Assembly (NCBI RefSeq): GCF_014648675.1
Contig: NZ_BMRO01000006.1
Location: forward strand, 1 to 57,578
Direction: 5' to 3'
From: Actinomadura livida
GTDB lineage: Bacteria; Actinomycetota; Actinomycetes; Streptosporangiales; Streptosporangiaceae
DNA: 57,578 nucleotides
Below are positions 24,807 through 32,547 of the stretch, one piece after another. How positions within the stretch are numbered: position 1 is the first letter of the stretch; every line of letters begins with the position of its first letter. A model generated the notes under the pieces. That model was not told where the DNA came from, ran no database searches, and was given only the letters and a program-made list of their open reading frames with translations. Position numbers and translations under genes: made by a program.

Positions 24807-25667
24807 TCAGGTTCGGGACCTTCGGCCCGGGATGATCGCCACGGGCAGGGAGGCCCGGCGGAGCATCGCGGAGCTGGTCGCGCCCAGCGGGTCGAAACCG
24901 GTTCCGCGGTCGCCCATGACGAGGAGCCCGGCGCCGTCCGCCGCCCGGCCCAGCGCCTCGCACGGGCGCTCCAGCATCAGCGAGACCGTGACGTCGACCT
25001 CCGGGTGGCGCTCCCGCCACGGCGCGACGACCTCGTCCAGCTCGGCGGTGCGGCGCTTCTCCAGCAGTTCCGGGTCGTTGAACAGCGCCAGGTCATCCTC
25101 GCTCACCACCGCGGGCTCCCAGCAGCCGTAGACGACGTGCAGGTCCCAGCCGCGCAGCGCCGCCTCGCCGAACGCGAAGCCGAGCACCGCGGGGCAGCCC
25201 TCCCCCGCGTCGGTCCCCGCGACGACCCGCCGGGGCCACGGCGCGGTGTCCGGGACGACGATCACCGGCCGTCCCGCCCGGGCGGGCACCTCCAGCGCGG
25301 TGGCGCCGATGCCCGGGCGCTCGCCCGAGCCGATCACGGTCAGCTCGGCCGTGCGGGACGCCTCCAGCAGCGCCTCCTCCACCGGTCCCCGCAGGAGGTG
25401 CCGGCGCACCGTCCCGGGCGCGCCCAGCTCCCGCGCGCGGCGGACGCCCTGCGCGAGCAGGTTCTCCCCCGCGCGCGTCCTGATCGCCTCGGCGTCCGGG
25501 TCCTCGTGGCCGCTGGCGTAGGGCCAGTGCCAGCAGTGGCAGATCATCAGGTCGAGGTCGCGCTGCCGGGCCTCCTCGACCGCCCAGCGCAGGGCGCCCT
25601 CGTTCTCCTGCGTCCCGTCGTAGCCGAACAGGACGTGCGGCCGCTGGTTCCCATCCACGCCGTTCAT
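24807..25667 (-). CDS. Universal stress protein, two UspA domains, first ATP site degenerate
   Basis: A 286-residue tandem UspA protein. Domain 1 begins HVLFGYDGTQENEGALRWAVEEA but its ATP loop reads VIGSGERPGIGATALEV and lacks the normal RGRGG-9x-GS pattern. Domain 2 has VVAGTDAGEGCPAVLGFAFGEAA and VMGDRGTGFDPLGATSSAML, also divergent. ATP binding is therefore doubtful, unlike in the neighbouring USP. The start is ATG 25667, with AGGAGG well placed; the frame is open to 25748 but lacks a ribosome-binding site there. The gene is 70 nt upstream of the other USP on the same strand, so the two may be co-transcribed. Confidence 0.88.
   Translation of the reverse strand: MNGVDGNQRPHVLFGYDGTQENEGALRWAVEEARQRDLDLMICHCWHWPYASGHEDPDAEAIRTRAGENLLAQGVRRARELGAPGTVRRHLLRGPVEEALLEASRTAELTVIGSGERPGIGATALEVPARAGRPVIVVPDTAPWPRRVVAGTDAGEGCPAVLGFAFGEAALRGWDLHVVYGCWEPAVVSEDDLALFNDPELLEKRRTAELDEVVAPWRERHPEVDVTVSLMLERPCEALGRAADGAGLLVMGDRGTGFDPLGATSSAMLRRASLPVAIIPGRRSRT
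24812..24831. promoter_or_regulatory. DosR-like box upstream of the USP gene at 23876
   Basis: TTCGGGACCTTCGGCCCGGG: 9 of 10 core positions match GGGAC-N4-GTCCC, and TTCGGGAC matches the consensus left half perfectly. It overlaps the last codons of the preceding USP gene and lies 76 nt upstream of the next USP start. Confidence 0.65.
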
Positions 25668-25780
25668 GTGCCCGCCTCCTTGGTGAACACTTTTCATATC
25701 CGGCGGCCGCACCGTGTAACGGGAGCGGCGCCGGAAGAAAGTGCCCAATGCCCAGTCTGCGCGCTAACCGGGCCGCGCAG

Positions 25781-25800
25781 AAGAGGCCGGAGGTCCCCGG
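25781..25800 (-). promoter_or_regulatory. Weak DosR-like site upstream of the USP gene at 24807
   Basis: On the minus strand the core reads GGGACCTCCGGCCT (8 of 10 matches), 113 nt upstream of the USP start. The spacer is GC-rich, so this may be chance. Confidence 0.3.
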
Positions 25801-25858
25801 ACGGCGGGATCGGCGCGCCCGCCGGGGATGGAGCGTGCCAGGCGCTTTATCGGACGGA

Positions 25859-25888
25859 TCATCGGACGGGCGCGGGCCCGTCCGATGA
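25859..25888 (-). terminator. 13-bp hairpin terminator of the liv operon
   Basis: CATCGGACGGGC (25860-25871) pairs perfectly with GCCCGTCCGATG (25876-25887) around a 4-nt loop, extended by one T-A pair. It lies 6 nt past the substrate-binding-protein stop on the minus strand. This is the strongest terminator in the window. Confidence 0.85.
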
Positions 25889-25894
25889 CTCGGA

Positions 25895-27142
25895 TCACTC
25901 GAACTTGTAGCTGAGGGCGCTCGGGCCTTCGATGGTGTCGAGGACCTTGAGCCCTCCCGGCGCCTCCGGGTCCGCCCTGGAGACGAACACCTTGCGCGTC
26001 GGGGGCTCACCGGGCTTGGTGTAGTCCAGCGTCCCGGAGAACAGGCCCTGGGTGTCCAGCCCGGACGTCTCGTGCATCGCGGCGACCACGCCCTTGGGCG
26101 TCAGGTCACCGTTCTCGCACGCCTTCTCCAGTGCCTCGGCGAGCAGCTCGGACTGGCCGTAGGCGAGCGGGACCTCCCAGCCCTTGGTGCCGTCCGGCGC
26201 GTTCTTCTCGAACATCTCGGCGGCCGTCTTCACCGCGGCGCCCTCCCCGTTGTAGGGCGCGACGCTCGTCACCGTGTAGAAGTTCTTGAGCAGCCCCTCC
26301 CTCGCGGGGGTGTTCAGCAGGGCCGGGCTGAACGTGGGCGTGTTGCCGATCAGGGGGACGTCGACCCCGTTCGAGGCGAGCACGCTGGCGAGCGAGGACA
26401 GCTGCGACGGGGAGGCGCCGAGGATGACGCCCTTGACGCCCGCCCGCTCCAGCGCCGCCGCCTGGGCGGACATGTCGGAGTCCTGCGGGGTGATCTTGAT
26501 CGGGTGGATCTTCAGCCCGCGCGCCGCGGCCGCGTGCTCGGCGCCGGCGAGCGAGTCGCCGCCGAAGTCGCCCTCGAAGTAGACGTGCCCGATCGTGCTG
26601 CCCGCCGGGACCTTCAGCGTGTCCACGAGGTAGTCGACGGCGTTGGCGGACTCGATGCTGTAGGTGGTGCCCGGGATCTGCGCCACCTGGTACTCCAGCG
26701 CGACGCTCGCCCAGCCCATGCCGCCGACGTAGAGGTCGTCCTTCTCCGCGAGCGGGAGGACGGCCGCGACCGCGGGCGAGCCGAGCACCTGCTGGAGCGC
26801 CACGACGTCCGGCGCCATGCTGCGGTACAGCGACACCGCGCGCTGCGGGTTGTAGCCGTGGTCCCGGACGTCCATCGTGATCTTGCGGTCGCAGATGCCG
26901 CCCTGGGCGCTCCTGGCCGCCCAGTACGCCTTCTTCTCCTGCACCTGCACGGCGGCGCCCGCCTTGAACGGCCCGGACAGGTCGGTGAGCACCCCGATCC
27001 TGATCTCCGAATCGGTGACGCCGTTGCCGGTGCGGATCCCCGAGCCGTCGCCGTCTCCGGGTCCGGCGTCGGGGTCGGTCGTGCTGCACGCCGTGAGCGC
27101 GGCCAGGCACAGCGCCGCCGCGGCGAGGGGTCGGATCGTCAT
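25895..27142 (-). CDS. livK: Branched-chain amino acid-type ABC transporter substrate-binding lipoprotein
   Basis: A 415-residue periplasmic-binding-fold lipoprotein. The signal peptide ends in a lipobox (LTAC, Cys19) followed by an Asp/Gly-rich linker. The Peripla_BP_6 domain starts IRIGVLTDLSGPFKAG and continues through GVVAAMHETSGLD near the C-terminus. The true ligand could be a branched-chain amino acid, an amide or an aromatic acid; the family is broad. The start at ATG 27142 overlaps the livM stop as ATGA. Having the binding protein last in the operon, after the permeases and ATPase, is less usual. The gene symbol denotes family only. Confidence 0.9.
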   Translation of the reverse strand: MTIRPLAAAALCLAALTACSTTDPDAGPGDGDGSGIRTGNGVTDSEIRIGVLTDLSGPFKAGAAVQVQEKKAYWAARSAQGGICDRKITMDVRDHGYNPQRAVSLYRSMAPDVVALQQVLGSPAVAAVLPLAEKDDLYVGGMGWASVALEYQVAQIPGTTYSIESANAVDYLVDTLKVPAGSTIGHVYFEGDFGGDSLAGAEHAAAARGLKIHPIKITPQDSDMSAQAAALERAGVKGVILGASPSQLSSLASVLASNGVDVPLIGNTPTFSPALLNTPAREGLLKNFYTVTSVAPYNGEGAAVKTAAEMFEKNAPDGTKGWEVPLAYGQSELLAEALEKACENGDLTPKGVVAAMHETSGLDTQGLFSGTLDYTKPGEPPTRKVFVSRADPEAPGGLKVLDTIEGPSALSYKFE

Positions 27143-28317
27143 GGGGCGGACTCCTTCGGGGTGGAACGTTCGGCCGGGCGCGCGGGCCGGGACGGCCGCC
27201 CGGCCCGCGCGGTGCGGATCCCCAGGTGGCGCAAGGCCCCGGCGAGGCCCCCGCGCAGGAAGATCAGGACGGCGACGATGGCGACGCCGTAGACGAACCG
27301 GCTCAGCGTGGCGGCGTCGACGCCGCCCGAGCCGGGGGCGGACAGGAACGGCAGGTGCGCGCTGTACTGCACGAGCATCAGCGGCAGGACCGAGACGAAC
27401 ACCGCCCCGGCGGACGCGCCCGCGATCGAGCCCGCCCCGCCCAGCACGATCATCACCAGGTAGTCGATGGACACCGTCAGCGCGAACGAGTCCGGCGCGA
27501 CCCGGCCGAACGCCAGCGCCGTCAGCGCGCCGGCGACCCCGGCGTAGACGGAGGAGACGGTGAACGCGGTCGCCTTGACCCGGGCGACCCGGATGCCGAC
27601 GGACGCGGCGGCGGTCTCCCCGTCGCGGACGCCGGCCATCGCCCGTCCCGCCCGCCCGGCCTTGATCCCCCGGCCGCAGTAGGCGGCGAGCAGCGCGACG
27701 GCGAGGAACAGGTACCAGAGGCGGTGCAGCTCGCCGAACGGCGTGCCGAGCACCGCCAGGTAGTCGGGGTCCTCGTCGCTGAAGCTGAAGCCGGGCACCG
27801 CGAACGCCTCGACGGTGCGGCCGTTGTAGCCGCCGGTGACGTCCTCGGCGTTGAGCCAGACGTGCCGGCCGAGGAACACGAGGCCGAGCGAGGCGAGGCC
27901 GAGGTAGATGCCGCGCAGCCGTCCGGCGATGGGGCTGAACGCCGCGCCCGCCGCCCCCGCCACCGCCGCGGCGGCGAGCAGGGCCGCCACCGGAGGCAGC
28001 CCGAACCCGGACATCCCGTCCTCCCGCTCCCCGGCGAGGAGGGTGTAGGTGTAGGCGCCGACGCCGAGGAAGAACGCGTGGCCGAGCGACAGCTGCCCGG
28101 CGACGCCGACGAGCAGGGTGAGGCCGATCGCCCCGACCGCGGCGGCCATCGCGAACAGCCCCGCCTGCAGCCAGAAGTCGGTGAGCCACAGCGGGCCGGC
28201 GACCGCGGCGAGCAGCAGGACGGCGCCGGCGGCACGCGCCGGCGAATCGAGCCGGAGGGACGAGATGAGCCGGAGCGGCGAATCGAGCCGGAGGGACGCG
28301 GCGGGCCGGTCAGACAC
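27139..28317 (-). CDS. livM: Branched-chain amino acid-type ABC transporter permease (LivM)
   Basis: A 392-residue permease with about ten membrane segments. Family motifs include LLVGVAGQLSLGHAFFLGVGAY and, near the C-terminus, IDYLVMIVLGGAGSIAGASAGAV, typical of BPD_transp_2. The first 25 residues contain a short tandem repeat (SLRLDSP twice, 12 residues apart) encoded by a perfect 22-bp DNA repeat. A C-terminal tail rich in Arg/Pro/Ala extends past the last helix. It overlaps livH by 8 nt and livK by 4 nt. Confidence 0.92.
   Translation of the reverse strand: MSDRPAASLRLDSPLRLISSLRLDSPARAAGAVLLLAAVAGPLWLTDFWLQAGLFAMAAAVGAIGLTLLVGVAGQLSLGHAFFLGVGAYTYTLLAGEREDGMSGFGLPPVAALLAAAAVAGAAGAAFSPIAGRLRGIYLGLASLGLVFLGRHVWLNAEDVTGGYNGRTVEAFAVPGFSFSDEDPDYLAVLGTPFGELHRLWYLFLAVALLAAYCGRGIKAGRAGRAMAGVRDGETAAASVGIRVARVKATAFTVSSVYAGVAGALTALAFGRVAPDSFALTVSIDYLVMIVLGGAGSIAGASAGAVFVSVLPLMLVQYSAHLPFLSAPGSGGVDAATLSRFVYGVAIVAVLIFLRGGLAGALRHLGIRTARAGRPSRPARPAERSTPKESAP
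28241..28298. repeat. 22-bp direct repeat inside livM, 36-bp period
   Basis: Two identical 22-bp copies, 28241-28262 and 28277-28298 (GGCGAATCGAGCCGGAGGGA plus 2 bases), flank a partial third copy (GATGAGCCGGAG). The 36-bp period keeps the frame and adds 12 residues to the LivM N-terminus. Confidence 0.8.
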
Positions 28318-29200
28318 GGATGGCCTCCTTCTGTCCGAACAACCCGTGCGGGCGCAGCAGCAGGACGAGCACCATCACCGCGTAGGGGACGACCTCGCCG
28401 AACCCGCCGCCGAGGAAGTGCAGCTCGGACTCGTAGCCGATCGCGAGCGCCTGCGCGACCCCGATGACGAGGCCGCCGGCGACCGCGCCCGGCACCGAGT
28501 CGAAGCCGCCCAGCACCCACGCGGGGATCGCGGCGAACGCGACGACGGAGACGCCGGGCTCGACGCCGGGCGTCGGGTAGGAGGTCAGGAACACCCCCGC
28601 GACGGCGGCCAGCGCGCCGGCCAGCCCCCACCCGACCGCGCTCGTGCGGCTGAGCCGGATGCCCATCAGCGACGCGGTGTCGGGGTCGGCCGCCGCCGCG
28701 CGCATCGCGAGCCCCCAGTCGGTGCGGGCGGCTAGCGCGCCGAGCGCGGCGAACAGCACCACCGCCGTGCCCGCGGCGATCGCCCGGGACGCCGGCAGGC
28801 TCACCCCCGCCGCGCCGACGACCGACGCCCCCCACGGGGCGCCGATGTCGAGGACGTCGTTGCCGATCTGCCTGGTCAGCTCGGTGAGCAGCAGGATGTC
28901 CACGCCGATCGTCAGGATCGCGAGCACGCCCGGGTCGTGCTCGGCGACCCGCCGCACCAGCAGCGTGTTGATCAGCGCGGCGACCAGCGCCGCACCCGCC
29001 ACCCCGGCGGCGAGCGCGCCCCAGAACCCGAGTTCCGGGTGGAGCCGGGCCACGAGGTAGGCGCCCAGCAGGAGCACCGACCCGTGCGCGAAGTTCAGCA
29101 CCCCGGTGGACTTGAACACGACCACGAACCCCACCGCGATCAGCCCGAGCACGAGGCCGAGCGACACGCCGTTGACCAGCTGGGTCAGCAGGTAGCTCAT
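28310..29200 (-). CDS. livH: Branched-chain amino acid-type ABC transporter permease (LivH)
   Basis: A 296-residue permease with about eight membrane segments. The opening LTQLVNGVSLGLVLGLIAVGFVVVFKSTGVLNFAHGSVLLLGAYL is characteristic of LivH. The later FAAIPAWVLGGFDSVPGAVAGGLVIGVAQAL is the EAA-like loop that contacts the ATPase. It lies 34 nt downstream of the fused ATPase gene and overlaps livM. The normal family length is 290-310. Confidence 0.93.
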   Translation of the reverse strand: MSYLLTQLVNGVSLGLVLGLIAVGFVVVFKSTGVLNFAHGSVLLLGAYLVARLHPELGFWGALAAGVAGAALVAALINTLLVRRVAEHDPGVLAILTIGVDILLLTELTRQIGNDVLDIGAPWGASVVGAAGVSLPASRAIAAGTAVVLFAALGALAARTDWGLAMRAAAADPDTASLMGIRLSRTSAVGWGLAGALAAVAGVFLTSYPTPGVEPGVSVVAFAAIPAWVLGGFDSVPGAVAGGLVIGVAQALAIGYESELHFLGGGFGEVVPYAVMVLVLLLRPHGLFGQKEAIRV

Positions 29201-29234
29201 GGGGCGCGTACTCCGTCCCTTCTGCGGCCGTCCC

Positions 29235-30863
29235 TCATGCCGCCTCCGACCCGAGGTAGGCCCGCAGGACCTCCGGGTCGCGCTGCACCTCGGCGGGGGT
29301 GCCGTCCGCGATGCGCCGGCCGAAGTCGAGGACGGTGACGCGCTCGGCGAGGCCCATCACGAACGGCATGTCGTGCTCGACGAGGAGGATGGAGATCCCG
29401 AGCTCGCGCCGGACCTCCGCGATCGTCGCGGCCATCTCGGCGGACTCGGCGGGGTTCATGCCGGCGACCGGCTCGTCCAGGAGCAGCAGGGTCGGCTCGG
29501 CGCACAGGGCGCGGCCCAGCTCGACCCGCTTGCGGTCGCCGTAGGAGAGGGTGTGCACGGACCGGCCGAGCAGGGCGGTGAGGCCGAGCAGCTCGGCGAC
29601 CCGCTCCGCCCGGGCGCGGTGCTCGCGGTCCTCCCGGCGGGCGCGGGGCAGGCCCAGCGCGCCGCCGAGCACGCCGGAGCGCATCAGGCGGTGCCGCCCG
29701 GTGAGGAGGTTGTCGGCGACGGTGGCGTCCAGGGAGAGCGAGATGTTCTGGAAGGTCCGCGCGACGCCGAGGCCGGCGATCTGGTCGGCGCGCAGCCCGG
29801 TGAGCGTCCGGTCGCCGTAGCGGACGGTGCCGGCGGCGACCCGGTACGCCCCGCCGAGGACGTTGATGCACGTCGACTTGCCGGCGCCGTTCGGGCCGAT
29901 GAGGGCGTGCACGGTGCCCGGCTCGATCTCGAAGGAGACGTCGGCGAGCGCGGTGACGCCGCCGAAGCGGACCGTCACCCCGTCGACCTTCAGCGCCTCG
30001 GCGCGCACGGCCGCCGCCGGCCCCGGAGGCCCGGTGTCCGGCTCCCGGCCGTCGTCCGGCCCCGGATCGGCGGAGGACGCGGTGCCCGCGCCCGCACCGA
30101 GGTAGCGGCCGCGTATCTCGTCGCTGCCGGCCAGGACCTCGGCCGGGCCGGACGCGGCCACCCTCCCGACTTCGAGCACGTAGGCGCTGTCGGCCACCCG
30201 CAGCCCCATGACGGCGTTCTGCTCGATCAGCAGGACCGCCGTGCCGTGGCGGTTGATCTCGGTGACGATCTCGCCGATCCGCGCGACGAGCTGCGGCGCG
30301 AGGCCGAGGGACGGCTCGTCCAGGAGGAGCAGCCGGGGCCGGCTCATCAGCCCGCGGCCGATGGCGAGCATCTGCTGCTGGCCCCCGGACAGCAGCCCGG
30401 CCCGCTCCCGGCGGCGCTCGGCCAGATCGGGGAAGAGCTCGTAGATCCCCTGGAGCGCCGCGCTCCTGGTGCGCGGCGCCGCGGTGAGGCCGCCGGCCCG
30501 CAGGTTCTCCTCCACCGTGAGGTCCCGGAACACGCGCCTGCCCTCGGGGACCTGCGCGATGCCGGCCCGCACGATCTCCGCGGCGGGCAGGCCGCGGACG
30601 TCGCGGCCGTCGAGGCGGATCGTCCCGCCGGTGACGGCGCCGCCGGCGGAACCGAGCGTCCCGGAGATCGCGCGCAAGAGGGTGGTCTTCCCGGCGCCGT
30701 TGCCGCCGAGGACGGCGACCACCCCCCGGCGCGCGACCTGCAGCGACACCCCGCGCAGGGCCCGTACCGCACCGTTGTAGCCGACGTCGAGGCCGTCGAC
30801 GTCCAGCAGCGGAGCCCCGGGCGCGGGAACGGCCTCCCAGGCGGATCCGGATCCGGTGCGCAT
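29235..30863 (-). CDS. Fused LivF-LivG ABC transporter ATPases
   Basis: A 542-residue protein carrying both ATPases of the transporter in one chain. The N-terminal domain (residues 18-250) is LivF-like: Walker A GGNGAGKTT, signature LSGGQQQMLAIGRGL, Walker B LLLLDEPSLGL. A Pro/Gly/Asp-rich linker of about 40 residues leads to a LivG-like domain (290-540) with Walker A GPNGAGKST, ARTFQNISLSLD, signature LSYGDRKRVELGRAL, Walker B LLLLDEPVAGMNP and switch histidine LLVEHDM. Separate genes are the rule, so the fusion is unusual. It is the first gene of the operon; its promoter with an internal palindrome lies at 30916-30944. Confidence 0.92.
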   Translation of the reverse strand: MRTGSGSAWEAVPAPGAPLLDVDGLDVGYNGAVRALRGVSLQVARRGVVAVLGGNGAGKTTLLRAISGTLGSAGGAVTGGTIRLDGRDVRGLPAAEIVRAGIAQVPEGRRVFRDLTVEENLRAGGLTAAPRTRSAALQGIYELFPDLAERRRERAGLLSGGQQQMLAIGRGLMSRPRLLLLDEPSLGLAPQLVARIGEIVTEINRHGTAVLLIEQNAVMGLRVADSAYVLEVGRVAASGPAEVLAGSDEIRGRYLGAGAGTASSADPGPDDGREPDTGPPGPAAAVRAEALKVDGVTVRFGGVTALADVSFEIEPGTVHALIGPNGAGKSTCINVLGGAYRVAAGTVRYGDRTLTGLRADQIAGLGVARTFQNISLSLDATVADNLLTGRHRLMRSGVLGGALGLPRARREDREHRARAERVAELLGLTALLGRSVHTLSYGDRKRVELGRALCAEPTLLLLDEPVAGMNPAESAEMAATIAEVRRELGISILLVEHDMPFVMGLAERVTVLDFGRRIADGTPAEVQRDPEVLRAYLGSEAA

Positions 30864-30915
30864 GGGGCCTTCCCTTCAACGCGGGGCAAAGGGACGCTTA
30901 CCTCGACAGCGACGA

Positions 30916-30944
30916 ACGCTAGACAAACTTTTGTCGCGCGTCAA
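30916..30944 (-). promoter_or_regulatory. liv operon promoter with operator in the spacer
   Basis: Minus strand: -35 TTGACG (30939-30944), a 17-nt spacer, then -10 TAGCGT (30916-30921). The spacer holds the inverted repeat GACAAA-N2-TTTGTC (30922-30935). Transcription would start near 30909, about 46 nt before the start codon. A repressor bound here would block RNA polymerase. Confidence 0.75.
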
Positions 30945-30983
30945 GAGTTGATCATATGAATTTGTGATCGCGGTCACCCCGCG

Positions 30984-30989
30984 TAGACT
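30984..30989 (+). promoter_or_regulatory. -10 element of a leaderless carboxypeptidase transcript
   Basis: TAGACT is followed by 6 nt and ATG 30996. A weak -35 (TTGTGA, 30962-30967) lies 16 nt upstream. No ribosome-binding site precedes the ATG, consistent with leaderless translation. Confidence 0.55.
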
Positions 30990-30995
30990 CACGAC

Positions 30996-32522
30996 ATGAT
31001 CAAGAGCGCCGGGATCGCCCTGCTGCTGGGCGGCGGCATGGCGCTGGGCGGCGCCCACGCCCTCCCCGCCCACGCCGCCCCGCCCGGGGACCTGGCGGCG
31101 GACCTGGACGCGATCCTGCGGGACGAGCGCCTCCAAGGCGCGGCGATCGGCGTGACCGTCCGGGACGCCAGGACGAGCGAGACCCTCTACGACCGCGACG
31201 CCGGCGCGCCGCGCACCCCTGCCTCGAACAACAAGCTGCAGACCGCGGCGGCGGCGTTCGGCATCCTCGGCTCCGGATACCGGTTCCGAACGACGGTGAG
31301 CGTCAAGGGCGGCGACCTTTACCTCACCGGCACCGGCGACACGACCATGCGGGCCGCCGAGTACGACCGGCTGGCCGCGGCCGTCGCCGCCAAGGGCATC
31401 ACCAGGATCAGGGGCGACCTCGTCGCCGACGACACCTGGTTCGACGCCCGGCGGACCCCGGCCGACTGGGACCCCGCCGACCTCCAGTACGCCTACGCGG
31501 CGCAGACGTCCGCGCTGACCGTCTCGCCCAACGACGACTTCGACGCCGGCTCGGTCGAGATCTCACTCGCTCCCGCCGCCCGGCAGGGGCGGCCGGTCCG
31601 GGTCGGGCTGACCCCCGACACGGAGGCGGTGAAGATCGACAACCGGGCCGTCACCGGCGCGCCCGGGTCCGCGTCCACCCTCGCGGTCGACCGGAGCAAC
31701 GGCACCAACACGATCGTCATCACCGGCTCCCACCCGGCGGGCGCGGCGCCCACCAGCGTCCTGCGGACCGTCGAGGAGCCGACGCTGTTCGCGGCGGACG
31801 TCTTCCGCAAGGCGCTCAAGGCGCACGGCGTCCGGGTGGCCGGAGCCACCGAGCGCGGCCGGACACCCGCGGACGCCCGGACGGTGGCCACCCGCACCTC
31901 AATGCCGCTGTCCCGGCTCGCCGTACCGTTCCTCAAGCTCAGCAACAACGTCATGGCCGAGACCCTCGTCAAGGCCATCGGCCGCGAGGCACAGCGCAAG
32001 GGCACCTGGGAGGCCGGACTGCCCGCCGTCACCGCCGAACTCCGGCGCCTCGGCGTCGACACGTCGCAGGTGACCATGACGGACGGATCGGGCCTCTCGC
32101 GCGGCAACCGCACGACGGCCGCGCAGCTCGGCACGCTGCTGCGGAACGTCCGGAAGCGGCCCTGGTTCCCCGCCTGGTACACCGCGCTGCCCATCGCCGG
32201 GGAGCCCGGCCCGCTGACCGGCGGCACACTCGCGAACCGCATGCGCGGCACCGCCGCCGCCGGGAACGTCCGCGCCAAGACCGGCACGCTGACGGGCGTC
32301 ACCGCACTGTCCGGCTACGTGCGCGACCCGGCCGGCCGCACCCTGATCTTCTCCAGCGTCTTCAACGGCTACTCCGGCGGCGCCCCGAAGGACATCGAAG
32401 ACAAGATCGCCATACGCCTCGCCACCGGCGACGACGACACGTCCCGCACCACCCTGCACAACATGGACCGGGTCGACGGCGGCCACCTCGAACCCACCTG
32501 GCTAAACGGCCGCCTGCCCTAG
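30996..32522 (+). CDS. dacB: D-alanyl-D-alanine carboxypeptidase/endopeptidase, PBP4 (class C) type
   Basis: A 508-residue exported penicillin-binding protein that trims or cleaves peptidoglycan cross-links outside the membrane. The signal peptide ends around residue 27 (PAHA). The active-site serine box is S77-N-N-K80, the second motif S-N-N is in FLKLSNNVMAETL, and the KTG box is in RAKTGTLTGVTALSGY. The intervening 80-280 insert is typical of PBP4. The C-terminal 30 residues after the catalytic domain are polar and not part of the family. The start follows a -10 element directly, so the mRNA is probably leaderless. Confidence 0.92.
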   Translation: MIKSAGIALLLGGGMALGGAHALPAHAAPPGDLAADLDAILRDERLQGAAIGVTVRDARTSETLYDRDAGAPRTPASNNKLQTAAAAFGILGSGYRFRTTVSVKGGDLYLTGTGDTTMRAAEYDRLAAAVAAKGITRIRGDLVADDTWFDARRTPADWDPADLQYAYAAQTSALTVSPNDDFDAGSVEISLAPAARQGRPVRVGLTPDTEAVKIDNRAVTGAPGSASTLAVDRSNGTNTIVITGSHPAGAAPTSVLRTVEEPTLFAADVFRKALKAHGVRVAGATERGRTPADARTVATRTSMPLSRLAVPFLKLSNNVMAETLVKAIGREAQRKGTWEAGLPAVTAELRRLGVDTSQVTMTDGSGLSRGNRTTAAQLGTLLRNVRKRPWFPAWYTALPIAGEPGPLTGGTLANRMRGTAAAGNVRAKTGTLTGVTALSGYVRDPAGRTLIFSSVFNGYSGGAPKDIEDKIAIRLATGDDDTSRTTLHNMDRVDGGHLEPTWLNGRLP

Positions 32523-32547
32523 ACCGGGCACCGGCGGCCGGGCGTCG

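Noticed and set aside
28241..28298. Short repeats that might suggest a CRISPR array
   Set aside because: Only two to three copies, inside a coding frame with a codon-preserving 36-bp period, and no cas genes.
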